Below the pieces are notes generated by a model. It was not told where the DNA came from, did not search any database, and saw nothing but the letters and a program-made list of their open reading frames with translations. The translations under genes and the position numbers were made by a program. A stretch of DNA of 64,000 nucleotides, from NCBI GenBank assembly GCA_014529385.2, contig CM043959.1, forward strand, positions 61,579,753 to 61,643,752, given 5' to 3'. The DNA is from Adiantum capillus-veneris. Lineage: Eukaryota > Streptophyta > Polypodiopsida > Polypodiales > Pteridaceae. Shown here one piece after another: positions 55,083 to 64,000 of the stretch; positions within the stretch are counted from its first letter, which is position 1; every line of letters starts with the position of its first letter.

Positions 55083-55980
55083 CTACTCCTCGGAGAGTAT
55101 ATTGAATTCCTCTATGCCCCGCATAGGTAGGAGCATGGGATTCATACTAACTTTCTCACGAAGGCAATGGGTAACACACATCCTATTGCCGTGGAGAAGA
55201 TAACCATCCTTCAAGGTGAATGGCTGCTTTTTATTCCCCAAAGCAAGGACTGACATTATGTCTCTAAAATCAGGGTCAGTAGCATACTCATCTATCATAG
55301 AAGATAGATCATTGTGAGTAGCTATAGACACTATATTAACTTTTGGTCGTCAAGAAAGTACATTAGCACTTGATTGTGCTTACCAGCAATGTGAGCAATA
55401 TGAAAATTAAATTGCAAAAGAAAAATTTCCCACCTCATTTGTTTGTCAAACATCTTGGTTTGCGTCATGAAATACTTGAGACTTTGGTGGTTGGTTCATA
55501 GAATAAATGAAGTCCCCAATAATTAGTGCTTCGATGTGTCCAAGGCATGTAGAACAACTAAAATCTCTTTCTCATAAACCCCTAAGACTCGTTCATTAGT
55601 ATTGAGCCTTCGGCTCTCATATGCTATGGCATGCCCTTCTTAAAGCAAAACTGCTCCAAGGCAATCACCACAAGCATCACATTGGAACTCAAATGGATTT
55701 GAGAGATCCAGAAGCACAAGGACTGGTTGGGAAGTAAGCTTATCTTTGAGTTTATCAAAAGAATTTTTCTCCTTAGCAGTCCATACATACTTAACGTTCT
55801 TCTTAGTTAAGTCATGTAGTGGTCCTGCTACTTGAGAGAATTTTGCTATGAAGCGTCTATAGTATGTGCACATACCAATAAATCTTCTTAGCTCATGTAG
55901 ATTCCTTGGGTTAGGCCATGTCTTCATTAGCTGTAACTTGGATGGATCCATACGAATACCATCGTGAGAGATAATATGAC
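55083..55980 (-). pseudogene. Element D RNase H and RT thumb
   Basis: The frame 55951-55640 reads MDPSKLQLMKTWPNPRNLHE, LRRFIGMCTYYRRFIAKFSQ, then FEFQCDACGDCLGAVLLQ (RNase H start with its Asp). It continues in other frames with NHQSLKYFMTQTKMFDKQMR and WEIFLLQFNFHIAHIAGKHN, then the linker with DEYATDPDFRDIMSVLALG to the integrase. Confidence 0.85.
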
Positions 55981-56079
55981 CTAGATATTGAATCTCTTGA
56001 AGGAAAAATTCACTTTTCTTTGGTTGGGAAAAAGCTTATTCTCCCTTAATGCTTGAAAAATCACTTGGAGATGTTGCTT

Positions 56080-56800
56080 ATGTTACTCCAAAATTTTGGA
56101 GTAGATGATGATATCATCAAAGAACACTCCAGTGAATTTGCGGTAAGGTCTAAAATTTTTATCCATTAGACGATTGAATGTAGCCAGTGCATTAGTCAAA
56201 CCAAAAGGCATGATTAAATATTCATAGACCAAACGTTGTGCGAAATGTGGTCTTTAGGATATCTTCATCCACGATCCTTATTTGATGATAGCCACTCTTA
56301 AGGTCCATCCTATTGAAGTAGGTAGAGTGTTGTAGCTTATCAAACAGATCTTCTACTCGGGGCATGGGAAATCTGTTTTTGATAGTGATATGGTTGAATG
56401 CTCGATAGTCTACACACATACGGTATGTACCATCTTTCTTTTTCACTAAAAGGACTGGAGAACAAAAGGGAGAGGAACTAGGCCTCACCATCCTTTTATC
56501 TACCAATTCCTATACTTGCCTCATGATCTCCTCTTGTTGAGCTTGAGAGACTCGATAAGGAGGCTTGTTAGGCTGTGAGCTTCCTGGAAGAAGCTCAATA
56601 TGATGGTCATCATCCCCTTGTTTTGGAGGTAACTCCATAGGGATATCATTGATGAACAAATCTTGGAATCCTTTTAGAAAATTAGACAATTCTAGCTCTT
56701 CTTGATTCTTGCCATCTACATTTGATGAAACATCAGGATCTTTTAGAGACTCTTTGACAAAAATCATGTACGCAGAAACTGAGCTCTTCATTGACTTATC
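56080..56800 (-). pseudogene. Element D reverse transcriptase
   Basis: The linker (56791-56510) ends PYRVSQAQQEEIMRQV, then a TAG. RT follows with MVRPSSSPFCSPVLLVKKKD, YRMCVDYRAFNHITIKNRFP, FNRMDLKSGYHQIRI, a frameshift near 56222, [15 protein letters not shown] and the catalytic [10 protein letters not shown] (56103-56132). The motif style is typical of plant chromoviruses. Confidence 0.9.
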
Positions 56801-56843
56801 AAAAGCAGGAGGATTTACAAGTGGAATAGTGCAACCACGCTCA

Positions 56844-57563
56844 CTAGCATCTATATAAATATTCTTTCCCCTGTAGTAGGTGAAGTAGATTCTCCTTTTT
56901 AGGGAACTTCATATTGGCAGCCATGCGGTCAAACCATGGCGCACCTAGGATAGCAACCTCATGTTGGAGAGGAGAGATGAAGAAGTCTTCTTTGTTGACA
57001 TAGCTTTGGACATGAAGCCTCAACTTCCCAATCAAGGGAGTAATGGAGGCTTGGTGCCCCTTGAATGTTGCGTCAGCCATTATCATATCTCTCATCTCGA
57101 AATCTTGAATGCCCAACTTGGTTGCCAACTCTGTTGATATGAAGCTGTGAGTAGAGCTAGGGTCAAACAAGATGAAGGCATCATGCTCTCTTACCTTTCC
57201 CCAAGCATAGGAAAGTGATGATCCTTTGCAATGAGCATCCTCTTTTGGAGCTTCGATGGTGGAAGCCCTAGGAGTCTCACTGCAGATATTCTTTTTGGGG
57301 CAAGAACGATAGCCATGTCCTTGCTCCCCGCACTTGAAACACTTATGGTCCTTGCGAAAAACTTCAAAGATCTTCAGGAGAGAGTTTGTTTTTACCTTTG
57401 TAAACTTCCCTCCCCTTGGACCAATTGTTGTTGTTGTTGTTGTTGGAAGTGCCTTGGGAAGAATTTTGAGCATTGGTCTTCCCTTTTGCATCATTTTTGT
57501 CTTTGTTTTCCATGGGCTTGCCATTCCGTCGAGCCCCTTGATGGAAATTAATGCGTGAACCAA
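56844..57563 (-). pseudogene. Element D CCHC finger and protease
   Basis: A single frame holds a complete knuckle CFKCGEQGHGYRSC (C-x2-C-x4-H-x4-C) and a retropepsin whose active site reads FILFDPSSTHSFIS, with DPS in place of D-S/T-G, and a closing ILGAPWFDRM. The first 30 residues are out of the gag frame. A poly-Asn stretch in the neighbouring frame (57430-57450) comes from a GTT repeat. Confidence 0.85.
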
Positions 57564-57624
57564 CCATGGTGTGATGGACTACTTCGCAAATAGAACCAGG
57601 CCGATGAGAGTTGATGTATTCGGC

Positions 57625-58511
57625 CATCTCTTTAGGTAATCCCGCATAAAATTGTTACCTTTTCTCGGCAAAGTCTATCTTTTGAAAGATAGTGGCCTTG
57701 AGATGTAAATCCCAAAACTTGTCTACATACTTGTGGATAGAATCATGAGAGAGAAGCCTCAAGATGCACCATTCGGTCAGCACTTTTTCCTTTGCATTGC
57801 TTGCAAGGAATTGCTTCCTCAAGATGCACCGTTCGGTAAGAACTTTTTCCTTTGCATCGCTTGCAAGGAATTGCTTCATGATGGAAACTCATAGAGTTTT
57901 CCATGTCTTTGGGGCTTCATCGTTGCCACAAAGGCTAGCCCACCATTGATGAGCTGATTTTCGAAAGTGCATAGCTACATGGTGTAGCTTGGAGGACTCC
58001 GTAAATCCCTCGTCTCCAAAGGCCGCATCAAATTGCTGGATGAAGGTGAGGAAGAAGGAGAACAGGGTGACCTCTTCCTAGCCCTTTTCTTCCATTGATT
58101 CCTCTCTTCTCTTTTGGAATGATGAGGAGAAGGACTGTTTGTTGATCTTTTCCTCTTGGGAGGAGTGGGTGATCGTCTAGACCGCTGTCTTCGTGGAGCC
58201 ACATCTTCAGAGGAACTTAAATTTTCATTGCTTTCTTTCTCTTTGGACTACTCCTCTCGAATGGGAGAGAGTCTTCTTTTGGGGGTCTCTTCAAAAGGCC
58301 TCCTAAGCTCTCGCTCCTCTTGGAGAGGAAGGGAAATTCCATAAGCACAAATTTGTTGAGTAACTTCGTCTTGCAAAATAGGGTTGCCCATAGCTTGCTG
58401 CAACCTAGTGACGAGATAATTCACAAACATGGGAGCATCATCATTACCAGCTTCATGTGCAAAATCAAAGCTCTCAATGTTCATTCTGCTTTCTTGATTA
58501 TTGTCAGCCAT
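57625..58511 (-). pseudogene. Element D gag
   Basis: It starts MADNNQESRMNIESFDFAHE at 58511 and runs to a stop at 58248, then continues with an Arg/Ser-rich stretch (APRRQRSRRSPTPPKRKRST), SNLMRPLETRDLRS, and capsid-like KVLTERCILR and HKYVDKFWDLHLKATIFQK. A 60-bp tandem duplication (57757-57876) repeats the QFLASNAKEKVLTE segment in frame. Confidence 0.75.
57757..57876 (-). repeat. 60-bp in-frame tandem duplication in D gag
   Basis: Two copies of CCTCAAGATGCACCNTTCGG...GGAATTGCTT, starting at 57757 and 57817, differ at about five bases. Each encodes 20 residues of gag. Confidence 0.9.
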
Positions 58512-58924
58512 GTTAACAAAGTTTATGTATGTACTTAGTGTATGCTTTGGTAATTTAAAACCTTAGTTGCCAGTCCTCTTAGCCTTTGAAAATCGACTCT
58601 TAAGTATCTACACCCATGGCTCAAAGTGCTTAATTATAGAGAGTAGAGGAGTAGGTCTAACATTGCAGAGTTGTCGAGGCTAGCTCCTTTCAGACTTCTT
58701 ATGGCTCAAAAATGGTAAAGCCGTAGGCAAGTCTAAAAAGACTCCACTATTAAGTCCAAAGATCCCGAGGTGTGCATCATATCCCACATAGTGGCCTCAA
58801 CAAAACCGATAATAGATCCCGGTTCCACTTACCCTAATATAATTAACAACATCAACCATTTATAGGCTACTTAAGGACCTCTCTTCTTAAGCAAGAAAAG
58901 AGAAACCAAATGCTTTGATACCAA
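58512..58924 (-). other. Element D leader with primer binding site
   Basis: The minus-strand sequence between LTR and gag has no gene. Next to the LTR it holds TGGTATCAAAGC (58923-58912), one mismatch from the common plant initiator-Met site TGGTATCAGAGC. Confidence 0.8.
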
Positions 58925-59552
58925 TGTAATGGAATTAGCCTTTTAACTTGAGTTGCAAGTTTCCCTCTTGACAAGTGTCCTTCTTTCCATCTTCCGAGGT
59001 AAGCTAGCACCCCCTTTCTTAAGCATAACCCTTGCTTAATCACAAACGTTGCCTACTTGAGCAGTGTTCCTCTACATCTGACATGTGGCCCCTTTCCTCT
59101 CATGAGATTATGGGCCCTTGGTGAGGTGCATACATGCTACTCATATCCCTCCTTTGTAAAACTTTCCCCCTTCTTTGTAGCAAGTTATTTGAACTTGGTA
59201 AGCAGGCAGGCCCCCTGCTGAAGCACAGCCCTTGCTTAAGCAAGCGGCCCCCTTGCTTGCTTGGACCTTAATTACCTAAAGTTTAAAAATTAAAGACTAT
59301 TTCCTAAGGCTTTTAACACTTACCTTTGGAGGCTTTCATGAAGTCAAACCTAAGGTCTTTTGCTCCATTGGTTATCCTTGCTCTTTGATAGACCATTTCT
59401 CATTTGGGCCCCTTTACCATTGGCCCCATGTTGAAATAGATCTATAAGCACATCAATATCTTAACCCTTGTTCCCGCTTATTCTCCCACATTAAGTGATC
59501 AATTTAATATGAGAAAATCAATTGGGTTGGTTAGATATTAGATTTTATGACA
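58925..59552 (-). repeat. Element D 5' LTR
   Basis: It is 628 bp on the minus strand, from TGTCATAAAATCTAATATC to CTAATTCCATTACA. It matches the 3' LTR (53390-51883) apart from the insertion there and scattered substitutions. It sets the intact LTR length. Confidence 0.9.
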
Positions 59553-59760
59553 CCCTTCATAGTTAGAAATTTAGGATTTTTGTCGGAATCTTTGTCATCA
59601 TTTCTCCCTTTGTATTTGGTAGCAACCTCGAGCATTGTCTCATAATCTTGACCCAATTCTTCTATATCTGCTCATCGCATAGAAGCAAATGCAAGTCGGT
59701 CTTGACAAATCCCTTTCAAAGTGTGTGCTCTATTGTCTCAACAACAAAGGTCTACAAAAT
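59553..59760 (-). pseudogene. Unrecognised gene, start of long exon
   Basis: The minus-strand frame reads DNRAHTLKGICQDRLAFASM, R, stop (TGA at about 59672), then ADIEELGQDYETMLEVATKY and DKDSDKNPKFLTMKG up to the edge of element D. It continues in frame at 51882. The internal TGA is the only defect seen in this piece. Family unknown. Confidence 0.5.
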
Positions 59761-59779
59761 TGAAAATTCCAACATCAAT

Positions 59780-60030
59780 ATTGACAAGGCTCTAACTTAT
59801 GGGATTGAGACGTATAATTAATAAGTTCAAGCCTGGCTAGACTGAATTGTTTCTTAATATGTCACATACATCTATGAAAAGTTCAAAATACATGGGTATA
59901 CTTAAGTGCGGCTCAAACTTAAGTTCGAGCCTCGTTTGTTAGTTCTACAGCCTCATATGCAAGTGACACTAAATCTTAAGTTAAAACCTCGCTTTAAGTT
60001 CTAAATGAGCACATGGAGGTCTTGCTTGAG
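59780..60030. repeat. Dispersed CTTAAG-centred repeat copies
   Basis: GGCTCAAACTTAAGTTCGAGCC-like sequence (59930-59952) and neighbouring variants match the satellite at 61870-63705. They sit between exon-like pieces, so they may be intronic. Confidence 0.7.
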
Positions 60031-60097
60031 CCTATGATAGACTCTAGTAGACAAATAAATATTGATAAAAAAGACTCACATCCATGCTTTCAAAGAA

Positions 60098-60376
60098 TCA
60101 AATAAGTACCTTCCCATCCTTAAAGTCCTTCTTGCTTTGGTTGACACCAGGTGGTGGCTTATAAGGACAACTATTTGCATGCCATCGTGCTTGTGCTTGC
60201 ATAAGCTGGTCAAGAAATGGTTCCTTTTTTATTGACATTGCAACAACTAGATTCGCATCTTTGGAGATTTTGCTAGAGATCTTCGATGGGCAATTGAGAA
60301 TAATCTTTGATAGTCTATATTTGAATTCTTGACGCAATCGAGGTGTGACCTTTGTTGCAACTTTTGCACCTTGCAA
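60098..60376 (-). pseudogene. Unrecognised exon-like segment
   Basis: A 92-residue frame: AKVATKVTPRLRQEFKYRLS, ILNCPSKISSKISKDANLVV and QARWHANSCPYKPPPGVNQS. Protein-like composition; no family recognised. Same strand as the FCP1-like gene; it may be an upstream exon. Confidence 0.4.
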
Positions 60377-60424
60377 ACATTTTGTAGTACTAATATGGAG
60401 TGTTGTCCTGAGATGATTTAATAA

Positions 60425-60763
60425 TCAACATTGCGAACATCCTCTTTTGGCAAGTTTGTCAGGAGGATGTTTTTTGGAAGGATCACAAGGCATCAAAATT
60501 GTCAATATCTCCTCTTGCTTTGGTTCTTGAATGAAGTCTAGAATCAAAATCCTGACCCAATCTAGATTTATTCTTTTGTATACATAGTTTGATGGAGTAG
60601 GAAAAAACCTTGTCACATCAATGCTAAAGACTTCATTAATCCCAAAATGATAGAATACCTTCTTGATTTCTAAGGAGGTCAGTGCCTTGTTATCTTCGGA
60701 TGGAGTTTCCATTTTTATCAACTCCTCTTCAAAAACCTCCTTTTCTTCTGCACTCTCATTCAT
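60425..60763 (-). pseudogene. Unrecognised exon-like segment with acidic start
   Basis: A 112-residue frame begins with an acidic stretch (MNESAEEKEVFEEELIKMET) and continues EIKKVFYHFGINEVFSIDVT, NLDWVRILILDFIQEPKQEE and ILTILMPCDPSKKHPPDK. It looks like an exon of a folded protein. Family unknown; it may belong to the same locus as the FCP1-like pieces. Confidence 0.45.
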
Positions 60764-60847
60764 CTTCCTCTTTGCTAGTTTTTGTTGATCTTCCTCAAGA
60801 GTAGAATCATCCTCTACCTTACTTTTTCTTATGATTCCTTGTGCATC

Positions 60848-61275
60848 TTGCTCTTGTGAACCTTCTTGCTCGTCTAAATTAATGGTGGCAATGATCTTCT
60901 CTGCATGTGTTGATGCGCTTGCACGGGTACCTCTTCATGTTTGCAAGTACACTCCTAACTTTGGCTTTCCCTGTCTTCTTCACAGCTTTCTTAGATAGCG
61001 CCCCTATTGGTTTTTTTGCAGGTACAATCTTCTTTGGTAATCTCAAGAAATGCATTGCATCTTGCTCTTGTGAACCTTCTTGCTCGTCTAAATTAATGGT
61101 GGCAATGATCTTCTCTACATGTGTTGATGCACTTGCACGGGAACCTCTTCATGTTTGCAAGTACACTCCTAACTATGGCTTTCCCTCTCTTCTTCACAAC
61201 TTTCTTAGATAGCGCCCCTATTGGTTTTTTTGCAGGTACAATCTTCTTTGGTAATCTCAAGAATCGCATTGCATG
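60848..61275. repeat. 214-bp tandem duplication
   Basis: The unit runs from CTTGCTCTTGTGAACCTTC to AATCTCAAGAA and occurs twice (for example ATGTGTTGATGC at 60906 and 61120, 214 bp apart) with few differences. The minus-strand frame encodes a Lys-rich stretch (RLPKKIVPAKKPIGALSKKV). 214 is not a multiple of three, so one copy is out of frame. Confidence 0.9.
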
Positions 61276-61350
61276 TTTCACAGCCTTCACTAGGTCTTCC
61301 ACACGGTCCACACCTGAGTCTTCTTGATTAGTGAAGCTGTAGATTTTCAA
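61093..61350 (-). pseudogene. Lys-rich exon-like segment
   Basis: An 85-residue frame: FTNQEDSGVDRVEDLVKAVK, then a basic stretch (PKKIVPAKKPIGALSKKVVK, KRGK) and CKCINTCREDHCHH. It covers one unit of the 214-bp duplication. It could be a nuclear-targeting basic region of the unrecognised gene; this is inference. Confidence 0.35.
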
Positions 61351-61539
61351 TCCTAATTTGACAACAAAATTTTATTTTCCTAGTTTGCTACCATTCATGT
61401 TTGCTACATGAAAGGTGCCCAATGATAATCAAAACTTGTTTGCCTTTGTAGTCTCTCCAATAGGTAGCACATTACATGCAAAGCACGGCATTGATGTTGC
61501 ATCTACATCATCTTTGACACCCACAACAATCCCCATGTC

Positions 61540-61824
61540 TCAATATTTCATATCACCTTGTGACAAATATAGATGGATGTCACCTTGTGACAAATATAGA
61601 TGGATGTCACCGTTGTAGTTTGCATCTATATTGTAGGTATCCACAAACCACTTCACTACTTCTTCTTTTGTTAATTCAAATGTCTCGTCAAACTTTATTC
61701 TTGGAGCAATAGTTTTGGTGTGAGTGGACATTCCAAGAACATTGAGTGTGAATACTTGTGCACCTTGCTCTGGTATACTTGGTACATTGGAATCCTCCAA
61801 TCCTGAAACAACAAAAAAGAACAA
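61540..61824 (-). pseudogene. Exon-like segment, unrecognised
   Basis: A 94-residue frame: GLEDSNVPSIPEQGAQVFTL, KTIAPRIKFDETFELTKEEV, VKWFVDTYNIDANYNGDIHL. A 27-bp tandem duplication (61555 and 61582) repeats GDIHLYLSQ in frame at its end. It may be an early exon of the minus-strand locus. Confidence 0.4.
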
Positions 61825-61869
61825 TTTTAGAACCTAAACAAGGAGCACATGTGTAATTTTAAATACTAC

Positions 61870-63705
61870 ATTTTAAAAAATATAGTAGCATGTGTAGGCG
61901 AGGGTCAAATTTAAGTTTGAGCCAAAAGATGTTGTTTTGTACAAGCCCTTGCTACCCATGAGGATGTCATCAGAGTAGTCTTGCAAGTTAGTGCTACATT
62001 AAATTTGAGCCTAAAAGTGAAGCTCTATGATGTTTCTAGCCACAAGGATTTCATGAGGCTAGGCATGCACGATAGTGCTACATTAGCATATGGAGGGAAT
62101 CTCAAACTTAAGTTTGAGCCTAAAAGTGATTTTTTATTTCGTGACGCACTTGAGGCTTGAACTTAGGCTCGAGCCTAAAGGTGGTATTCTATGCCCTTGA
62201 TAGCCACAAATATGTCATCAAGCTAGCCTTGCATGCTAGTTCTACACTCAAATATGCAAGTGGGGATCAAACTTAAGTTTGAGCCTCTTGTCATTGATAA
62301 CCAGAAGGATGTCATGAGGCTAGACTTAAGCTCAATCCTAAGTGTTTTTCTATTCTTGCATGAAGCATAAAAGGACTTCGGGAATCTAGATTTTCATGAT
62401 AGTTCTATACTAACATATTTAGGTGAGGCTCAAACTTAAGCTCGAACCTCTTGCCTCTAGTAGCCACAAGGATGTCATGATCGAGTCTAGCCTTACACTC
62501 TAGTGCTACAATAGCATATGCAAATAAGGCTAGCCACAAGGATGTCATGAGGCAAGCCTCCCATCCTAGTGCTAAAGAATATGCAATTGAGGCTTGAACT
62601 TAAGATTGAACCTAAAAGTGTTCTTCTATGCCCTTGGTAGCAACAAGCCCTGCATTGCTGGTGCTACTCTAGTATATGCAAGTGAGGATGGAACTTAAGT
62701 TTAAGCCACTTGGCATTGGTAGCCACATAGATGTCATGAGTCTAACCTTACACCCTAGTGTTAAAGTAACATACGCTTGAGGCTCAAACTTATGTTCAAG
62801 CCAGAATTTCTATATTAGCATATGTACGATGGGTTCGAACTTAAGCTCGAGGTCTTTCCCTAAGTAGCCACAAGGATTTCATTAAGCTAGACTTGCTACA
62901 ATAGCATATGTAGGCGAGGTTCAAACTTAAATTTGAGCCGCTTTCCCTAAGTAGTCACAAGGATGTCATTAAGCTAGATTTGTTATACTAGCATATGTAG
63001 GTGAGGTTCGAACTAAGGTTCCAGCCTCTTTCCCTAAGTAGCCACAAGGATGTCATTTAAGCCAGACTTGCTACAATATAATATGTAGGCGAGGTTGGAA
63101 CTTAAGTTCAAGCCGCTTTCCCTAAGTAGCCACAAGGATGTCATTAAGCTAGACTTGCTACAATAGCATATGTAGGCGAGGTTCAAACTTAAATTTGAGC
63201 CGCTTTTCCTAAGTAGCCACAAGGATGTCATTAAGTTAGACTTTCTATACTAGAATATGTAGGCGAGGTTCGAACGTAAGTCCGAGCCTCTTTCCCTAAG
63301 TATCCACAAGGATGTTCCTCGGCTAGCCTTACACACTAGTGCTACAATATCGTATGGAATTGAGACTCAAACTTAAGTTTGAGCCTAAAGGTGTTGTTCT
63401 ATTCCCTTGGTATCCACAAGGATTTCATGAAGCTAGACTTTCATGCTAGTGCTATATTAGAATATGTAGGCAAGGCTCAAACTTAAGTTCGAGCCTCTTG
63501 CTCTTAGTAGACACAAGGATTTCATGAGGAAAGCCTTGCATCATACTGCTACACTAGTATATGAAAATGAGGCTTGAACTTAGGCTCAAGTCTAAGGTGC
63601 TATTCTATACCCATGCTAGCCACAAGGATGGCATCAAGCTAGCCTTGCATTCTAGTGCTACACTAGCCTATGCAAGTGAGGATCAAACTTAAGTTCGAGC
63701 CTCTT
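61870..63705. repeat. Satellite with CTTAAG-centred palindrome, about 20 units
   Basis: Units of about 88 bp (62833-63304) to ~110 bp elsewhere consist of GGCTCAAACTTAAGTTCGAG + CCTCTT, then AGCCACAAGGATGTCATGAG, then GCTAGCCTTGC, then CTACACTAGCATATG. The core TCAAACTTAAGTTTGA is a perfect 16-bp palindrome in several units (62102, 62268, 63366), and in most others it differs at one or two positions. No gene lies inside. Confidence 0.92.
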
Positions 63706-64000
63706 TACGTGGGAGTAAAGAATCTCACCTGTGCGCCGTCATCAAATTCGTCACCGTCTGTAGAAAAATCCATAATATAGAGGGTTTCAAAAGAATTAAA
63801 AAGTCTTAAATAGTTTTCCCACCAACCCTACCAAGGTTAGATTAGCAAACGCACATGTGTGGACCAAAACTAATGGTTTTCATAATGGTTAAAAGAAGTG
63901 GAAAAAAAAACTTTTCACAAAAATCAGCATAACTTTCACATACGGAGTCCGATTGCAAAACTTTTTTTATGAGCCTGTAGCTTGAGAGCCGCTCTACGCT
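63706..64000. other. No gene seen
   Basis: Non-repetitive AT-rich end of the window. No motif or open frame of note. Confidence 0.5.

Larger units (their letters stand above)
51883..59552 (-). mobile_element. Element D: chromovirus (Ty3/gypsy), LTR to LTR with 5-bp duplication
   Basis: On the minus strand: 5' LTR 59552-58925, primer site TGGTATCAAAGC (58923-58912), gag, CCHC, protease, RT, RNase H, integrase with chromodomain, 3' LTR 53390-51883. It is flanked by CCCTT on both sides (51878-51882, 59553-59557). The 3' LTR carries an ~880-bp insertion. Several frameshifts and a changed integrase catalytic residue make it inactive. Confidence 0.92.

Noticed and set aside
62820-63280. tRNA B-box-like GGTTCGAAC sequences
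   Set aside because: They are the palindrome core of the satellite units and there is no cloverleaf or A box around them.
61870-63705. CRISPR array
   Set aside because: Repeated units with palindromes are present, but the whole unit is repeated, spacers are not unique, and the context is eukaryotic.

Overview
This window looks like intergenic, repeat-rich nuclear DNA of a land plant. It holds several Ty3/gypsy LTR retrotransposons, including lineages with two RNase H domains (the Tat hallmark) and chromoviruses with initiator-Met-type primer binding sites. It also holds a hAT transposase with a BED finger, small non-autonomous DNA transposons, long GA microsatellites and several tandem satellites. 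No bacterial-style genes, rRNA, tRNA or CRISPR were seen. I cannot name the species; the sequence alone does not separate a gymnosperm from a seed-free plant or another large plant genome. Nearly every protein-coding stretch is broken by stops, frameshifts, deletions or nested insertions.

Layout. (1) 0.4-8.1 kb: a short unrecognised coding-like piece, then a 4.4-kb degenerate minus-strand reading region I cannot assign. It has a protease-like motif near its C-terminal side. Upstream of it lies a ~300-bp tandem repeat whose units each carry a palindrome with arms AAGTAAATAAT. (2) 8.1-11.2 kb: minus-strand gypsy remnant (X) cut by an LTR of another family (C), with a stray RT fragment caught between two C-type LTRs. 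(3) 11.27-27.55 kb: a three-level nest on the plus strand. Tat-like element B1 carries Tat-like element C (16.05-25.14 kb, bounded by LTRs) inside its integrase gene, and C carries a 218-bp MITE with an 8-bp target duplication in its leader. (4) 27.6-32.4 kb: AT-rich DNA with short repeat arrays, a dead hAT transposase, and an unrecognised minus-strand protein remnant. (5) 32.4-39.5 kb: B2, a second copy of family B that keeps the RNase H, second RNase H and integrase parts missing from B1. (6) 39.5-43.1 kb: non-coding, including a 158-bp satellite and a 76-bp GA tract. (7) 43.1-46.1 kb: 5' half of another gypsy element (E).

(8) 46.1-61.8 kb holds the most interesting locus: fragments of a multi-exon gene on the minus strand. 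It ends in an FCP1-like (HAD phosphatase) domain and includes a long exon that matches nothing I recognise. Two unrelated transposons interrupt this exon: chromovirus D (51.88-59.55 kb, 5-bp duplication CCCTT) and a 674-bp DNA transposon (50.86-51.53 kb, 8-bp duplication GTTGAGGG). Removing each one with one copy of its duplication rejoins the reading frame. (9) 61.87-63.71 kb: a satellite of about 20 units, each centred on a palindrome around CTTAAG. Dispersed copies of the same motif lie between the gene fragments at 49.1-49.9 and 59.8-60.0 kb.

The two DNA-transposon copies (17.68 and 50.86 kb) share CCCGGGG-type ends and 8-bp target duplications, so they seem to form one family, related to hAT by duplication size. 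The order of insertion can be read from the nests: B1 before C before the MITE; and the FCP1-like locus before D and the 674-bp element.
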